Below, one piece after another: positions 60,501 to 64,000 of a stretch of DNA of 64,000 bases. Where the stretch lies: positions 43,160,362-43,224,361 of the forward strand of contig CM049307.1 of assembly GCA_026874595.1 (NCBI GenBank). The letters run 5' to 3'. Below the pieces are notes generated by a model. That model saw nothing but the letters and a program-made list of their open reading frames with translations. It was not told where the DNA came from and did no database searches. Every line of letters starts with the position of its first letter. Position 1 is the stretch's first letter. Both the position numbers and the translations under genes were made by a program. The DNA comes from Sipunculus nudus. Lineage: Eukaryota > Annelida > Sipuncula > Golfingiida > Sipunculidae.

Positions 60501-61094
60501 ACAGATAATGCACGTATACACAAGAAATTAGTCGTGTATCGGTGACATTTTCACAGGCACATTGGGTGGGATTGCCGAACTGCGCAGGATCGGTTTCGCA
60601 ATAGTTCGACTTTGTAAGTCAGGGTTTGTGGGCACCGAGAATTAAGCCCACAATGCACAGGGGCTCCTAAATACACACATGTATCAATGTAATAAGAGGA
60701 TAATGCAGTCCGTTCAATTATTTCGGATAAGAATTGTTTCAAGGCAAATAATATAAGTATGCTTCTTGATTCCGGCGATTCAGCATTGAAGCAGATAACA
60801 CAGATGCCTTTATCTGTTTTGATGCTTGTATTAAGCAGACAGACAGTGAAAAGGCCATAACGGTCTAGTTATATGTTTTCTGACCCAACCTGCTGCCAAT
60901 TGAAGACGTTTTTAGTTTTTAAGAGATTACATGTTTTGGGGTTTTCCATGTTACAAAAAGAGATTCTTGATACATAGCTAATACATCAGCAATGTATTGT
61001 TTTAAAGTGACAAAAAGAAACAGAAGACCAAGGCGTCAAGCGTTTTGTTGGTCGACAGAGCAGAGAGCGGGCAGCTGGGGGACGCGGGTCGTCG
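60501..61094. other. Stretch without recognised feature
   Basis: No paralogue, motif-bearing frame or inverted repeat stands out. Confidence 0.4.
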
Positions 61095-61780
61095 TGCTTA
61101 ACTAGGGACCCATGGGTCTCGACGCTCGGCTGTCTATAAGGATATTTTTAAATTAATTTTCCAGAAAGAGTCATGTGACCTTAACCAATAACCTTGTGAC
61201 CAAAAAAATCTTATTATCCTTGAACTTGCTGCATTTAGATTATTGTAACAATCTTTTAAACAAGGGACCGAAGGGTCACTGTTCTCAGCTGAAGTTGACC
61301 TTGAAGATAAAAATCTAAAATTATATCAAATGGAGATAAAGAGTAAGAGGAAGAGATAATATTGGCTATGGATGGTTTATATGATAGGTTTGTATTGATA
61401 AGCAAGAAATTGTTGCAAATAATATTTTGTGACCTGACCGTGTGTTTCCTTATGTTGAAACGGAATCATGTGAGCAGTTTGTGAACAAATGATCTGAAAT
61501 ATTATCATGATCATTAGGTGACATTTTGATTAATTGTTGACATTTCAGTAGTTTACACATTTGTTCAACTGAATCTATTTTTTATAATATATATCATTAA
61601 ATATATTTATTCCCCACCAAACCCCCCCCCCCCCAACCCAACCCCCCGCGCTTTAAGAAAAGTCCTTCCATCTTCAGCAGCATATACTGACATTTGGCAA
61701 GTGATTTTTTGTTTCTTCCATCTATCAACTTGAAAAACAATTTTTTTCACCAAATATTGTGGCCAATAAAGAGAATCACT
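61095..61780 (+). repeat. Element terminus with GACCCATGGGTC palindrome, followed by AT-rich DNA
   Basis: GGGACCCATGGGTCTCGACGCTCGGCTGTC is, in overlapping words, the reverse complement of the far end of the 1.86 kb element (26360-26390: AGCCGAGCGTC and TGACCCATGGGTCA). Another insertion of that family, in the opposite orientation, therefore begins here, with interior sequence such as GACCTTAACCAATAACCTTGTGACC. Its other end was not located. A 13-base C-run lies at 61622-61634. Confidence 0.55.
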
Positions 61781-62500
61781 CTTACGAAAAGGGGATGAAT
61801 TTATACTATAAAAATGGCAAAGGTAGGTGGCGCCTGCTGTCTGGTTGACGAGAAAACTCTCCACGTAAAAGTACATGCCAAATTGGAGACCAACACATTG
61901 AAAGAATCCTCAGATATGAGCAATTTTCATTTAAAACAAATATACAGGTGGACGTAATGACAAAACGATTGCAGATGGCGCCACTAGTTGCGTACATGAT
62001 GAAGGAATCCAAGATCTATAGATATGCACAATTTCAGGCAAATAGGGCAAACCATCCTCAGAAAAGGGCATTAATTAATTCTACAAAAACGGAAAGGTAG
62101 CTGGCGCCACCTGTCTGGTTAAAGAAAACTTTCAAAGATGGACATGCCAAATTTCGGACCAATACCTGGAACCACTCCAGAGATAAAAGCTATTTTCACG
62201 AAAAACATATGTACAGATGGACGCTTCGGCAAAACGATTGCAGATGGCGCCACTGTCTTAAATACAAGATGGAGGTATCCAAGATCAATGTACAGGCACA
62301 ATTTCGGCCCAATCTGTCAATATGTTTTAGACTTATAATGCTCACAGTACTGTCAAGCATTGATGGGGTATTAAAAGGCACGAAAACAAGAGAAAGACAG
62401 AAGTTAGCGCCACCTGTCTTCCACAAAAGACAAAGCTACTTAAGAACTTTGGTCAATTTGATTTTTTGGACGAGTGCATGCATCCCTTATTGAGATATTT
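61781..62500. repeat. Divergent array of CAGGTGGCGCCA-type repeats, second block
   Basis: GGTAGGTGGCGCCTGC, GCAGATGGCGCCACTAG, GTAGCTGGCGCCACCTG and GCAGATGGCGCCACTG occur near 61821, 61971, 62097 and 62240, with interspersed GCCAAATTTCGGACCAATAC and GCACAATTTCAGGCAAATA blocks as in 29-30.5 kb. Confidence 0.75.
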
Positions 62501-62689
62501 ATGATTTAGTGTGATTTTAACCATATATGGCAAGTCAAGGTCAAGTTCACTCTCATAGGAAAGGTCATGACCCCAATTTAAATATACATCATCCCATTAC
62601 CCATATCTATGTATATGCATAATATGAAAGAAATCTGTCCTTTAGTTTTTTACTTATAATGCTCACAGTACTGTTAACCCATACAAAAA

Positions 62690-62940
62690 TATATATGGAG
62701 TCACCCACTGGAGCTGCCCATGTGCTGCACATGCGTAGCTCAGTGGGCTGCACAGGGGAAATTTACCATGCAAATGAGGGAGCTGCCCACTGGCAGCTTT
62801 GCCATATATGGGCAGGTCTTCCAGTGGGCAGCTCAATGGGTGCCTACTGAGCGGCCCTCTGAGCATGGATAGCTCAGTGGGCTGCACATGGGCTGCACAC
62901 AGGTAGGTCAATCAGTGGGCTCACTTTGAGCCCCACACTG
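62690..62940. repeat. Hairpin-rich minisatellite-like region (AGCTCAGTGGGCTGCAC words)
   Basis: GAGCTGCCCACTGG (62780-62793) and CCAGTGGGCAGCTC (62821-62834) are a perfect 14 bp inverted repeat with a 27-base loop. AGCTCAGTGGGCTGCAC occurs at 62737-62753 and again at 62871-62887. Related words GGAGCTGCCCATGTG and GTGGGCTCACTTTGAGCCC (itself foldable) lie at the edges. Open frames of 63 and 82 codons on the two strands reflect the low complexity. Confidence 0.8.
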
Positions 62941-64000
62941 TTCTAGATCAGATGACATTATAGGCAGTTCACACCATGTTAAGGTTGTCTATACCTTGCA
63001 CCCCTGTGTTTACAGCACATGAAGTTAAGCCGAAGCTGTTAAATGATCGAATACTCAATTTCGTATACCAATGGACAATTGTATTGACAGGTCTTTCTCT
63101 ACAGTTATTCTTTATCTTAAAAAGATTCTTTTCAATTTTACTTGCAGCATGATAAATATATTGCTATTGCTATGTGCCTGCCTTGAAAAAAGTTATGTAA
63201 AGGCAATTGTATCCTGCTTATAGTCCTTAGGATTAACTCAAGAACATCAGAAGTACCACATCATACAAACAGAAATAATATTAGTTTAGACAATTTGCAT
63301 TTGCAAATGCATGAAGTGCCCCACATAGCACAAGTCTAATTAAAACTTCAGAATGATTAAGATAGTCGGCTGACCTTATTTCTAAAATGAACTTGATCAA
63401 GTTGAGCTAATCGTAGAAAATGTTCTTTTCTCAGAATTAATAAAAAAAAATAAAATAAAAAATTTACTTTAAAATTATCACACATGTTGTTTTCATTTGT
63501 TATATTTTCGCATATTTTAAGAGGTGCAGACCAGACCACTTTGACCAGTTTGGTCCACAATTTTGGGCTGGACTGGCAACACTAAACCCAAGCGACTATC
63601 CTTGGAACGTACTAGTCTGGACCTTCCCACAACATCCCTTTTGAACTAATTAATAGGCTTGTACTTTGGCTGAATATGTTATATATGTTATGTTTCAACC
63701 TGTAGAACTTGAACAGTGTGCTTGTGTTTTGTTGGGAGCTTCTAATAAACACTCTTCCACCACAATAAATGTAGTACAATCAATGGCACAAATTATTTTC
63801 CAGCAAGATATCTGATCTATTTTAAACAGAATTTCTGGGCTTATATATGAAGGGAAGGGGGGGGGAGTCAGCCAGTTTATTTTAGTTAATTTTTTTCAGC
63901 TGAGTTTCCTATGGCCTAATAAAATGCCCTAAAATGCAAAAATCTGAAGTGATCGGAAAGATTGATAAAATGAAAATGACTGGACAATATCCCGCAGTTT
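62941..64000. other. AT-rich end of the window, nothing recognised
   Basis: Only short A- and G-runs are visible; no frame longer than about 67 codons and no match to the other blocks. Confidence 0.4.

Overview
This window looks like AT-rich nuclear DNA from an animal, most likely a mollusc and probably a bivalve. The reasons are the lack of compact operon-like coding, long microsatellites, tRNA-derived SINEs, abundant non-autonomous DNA elements, long divergent tandem repeats whose monomers carry phrases such as CAGGTGGCGCCAC and GACCTTGACC, and a local expansion of Mab-21/cGAS-like nucleotidyltransferase genes. The organism call is inference; nothing here identifies a species.

The only convincing protein-coding genes are four paralogues of one single-exon (coding) Mab-21-domain family, all on the minus strand: a badly damaged copy (6549-8020), an intact copy of 537 aa (17185-18798), a copy that is full length except for one in-frame TAA (34632-36209), and an intact copy of 525 aa (53745-55322). 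The two intact proteins keep a Gly-Ser pair, an Asp-x-Asp pair and a third Asp in the places expected for a catalytically active cGAS-like receptor (cGLR). Cyclic-nucleotide synthesis in innate immune sensing is therefore the likely role, by family knowledge and not by proof. Every copy has an AG-ending 3' splice-site-like sequence 8 bases before its ATG, so a 5' non-coding exon probably lies upstream.

The genes sit in large duplicated blocks of about 10 to 18 kb that include kilobases of flank on both sides (unit 1 about 2.1-9.1 kb, unit 2 about 13-28.4 kb, unit 3 about 32-39.8 kb, unit 4 about 46.1-60.5 kb). A fifth block (39.77-45.06 kb) has the upstream flank of the gene but no gene. A stray 3' gene end lies at 34463-34565. 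Together these suggest birth and death of further copies.

Because the blocks are paralogous, they serve as empty-site controls for insertions: a 4.25 kb element with terminal hairpin (47075-51327), a 1.86 kb tandem-repeat element (24531-26391), a 715 bp foldback element (51984-52698), a 218 bp MITE (19091-19308) and a hAT-type MITE with a perfect 8 bp target duplication (58274-58671). A solo LTR lies at 9895-10656. The first 2 kb, 29-31 kb and 61-62.7 kb are built from divergent tandem or dispersed repeats. Stretches 45.1-46.1, 60.5-61.1 and 62.9-64.0 kb show nothing I can assign.
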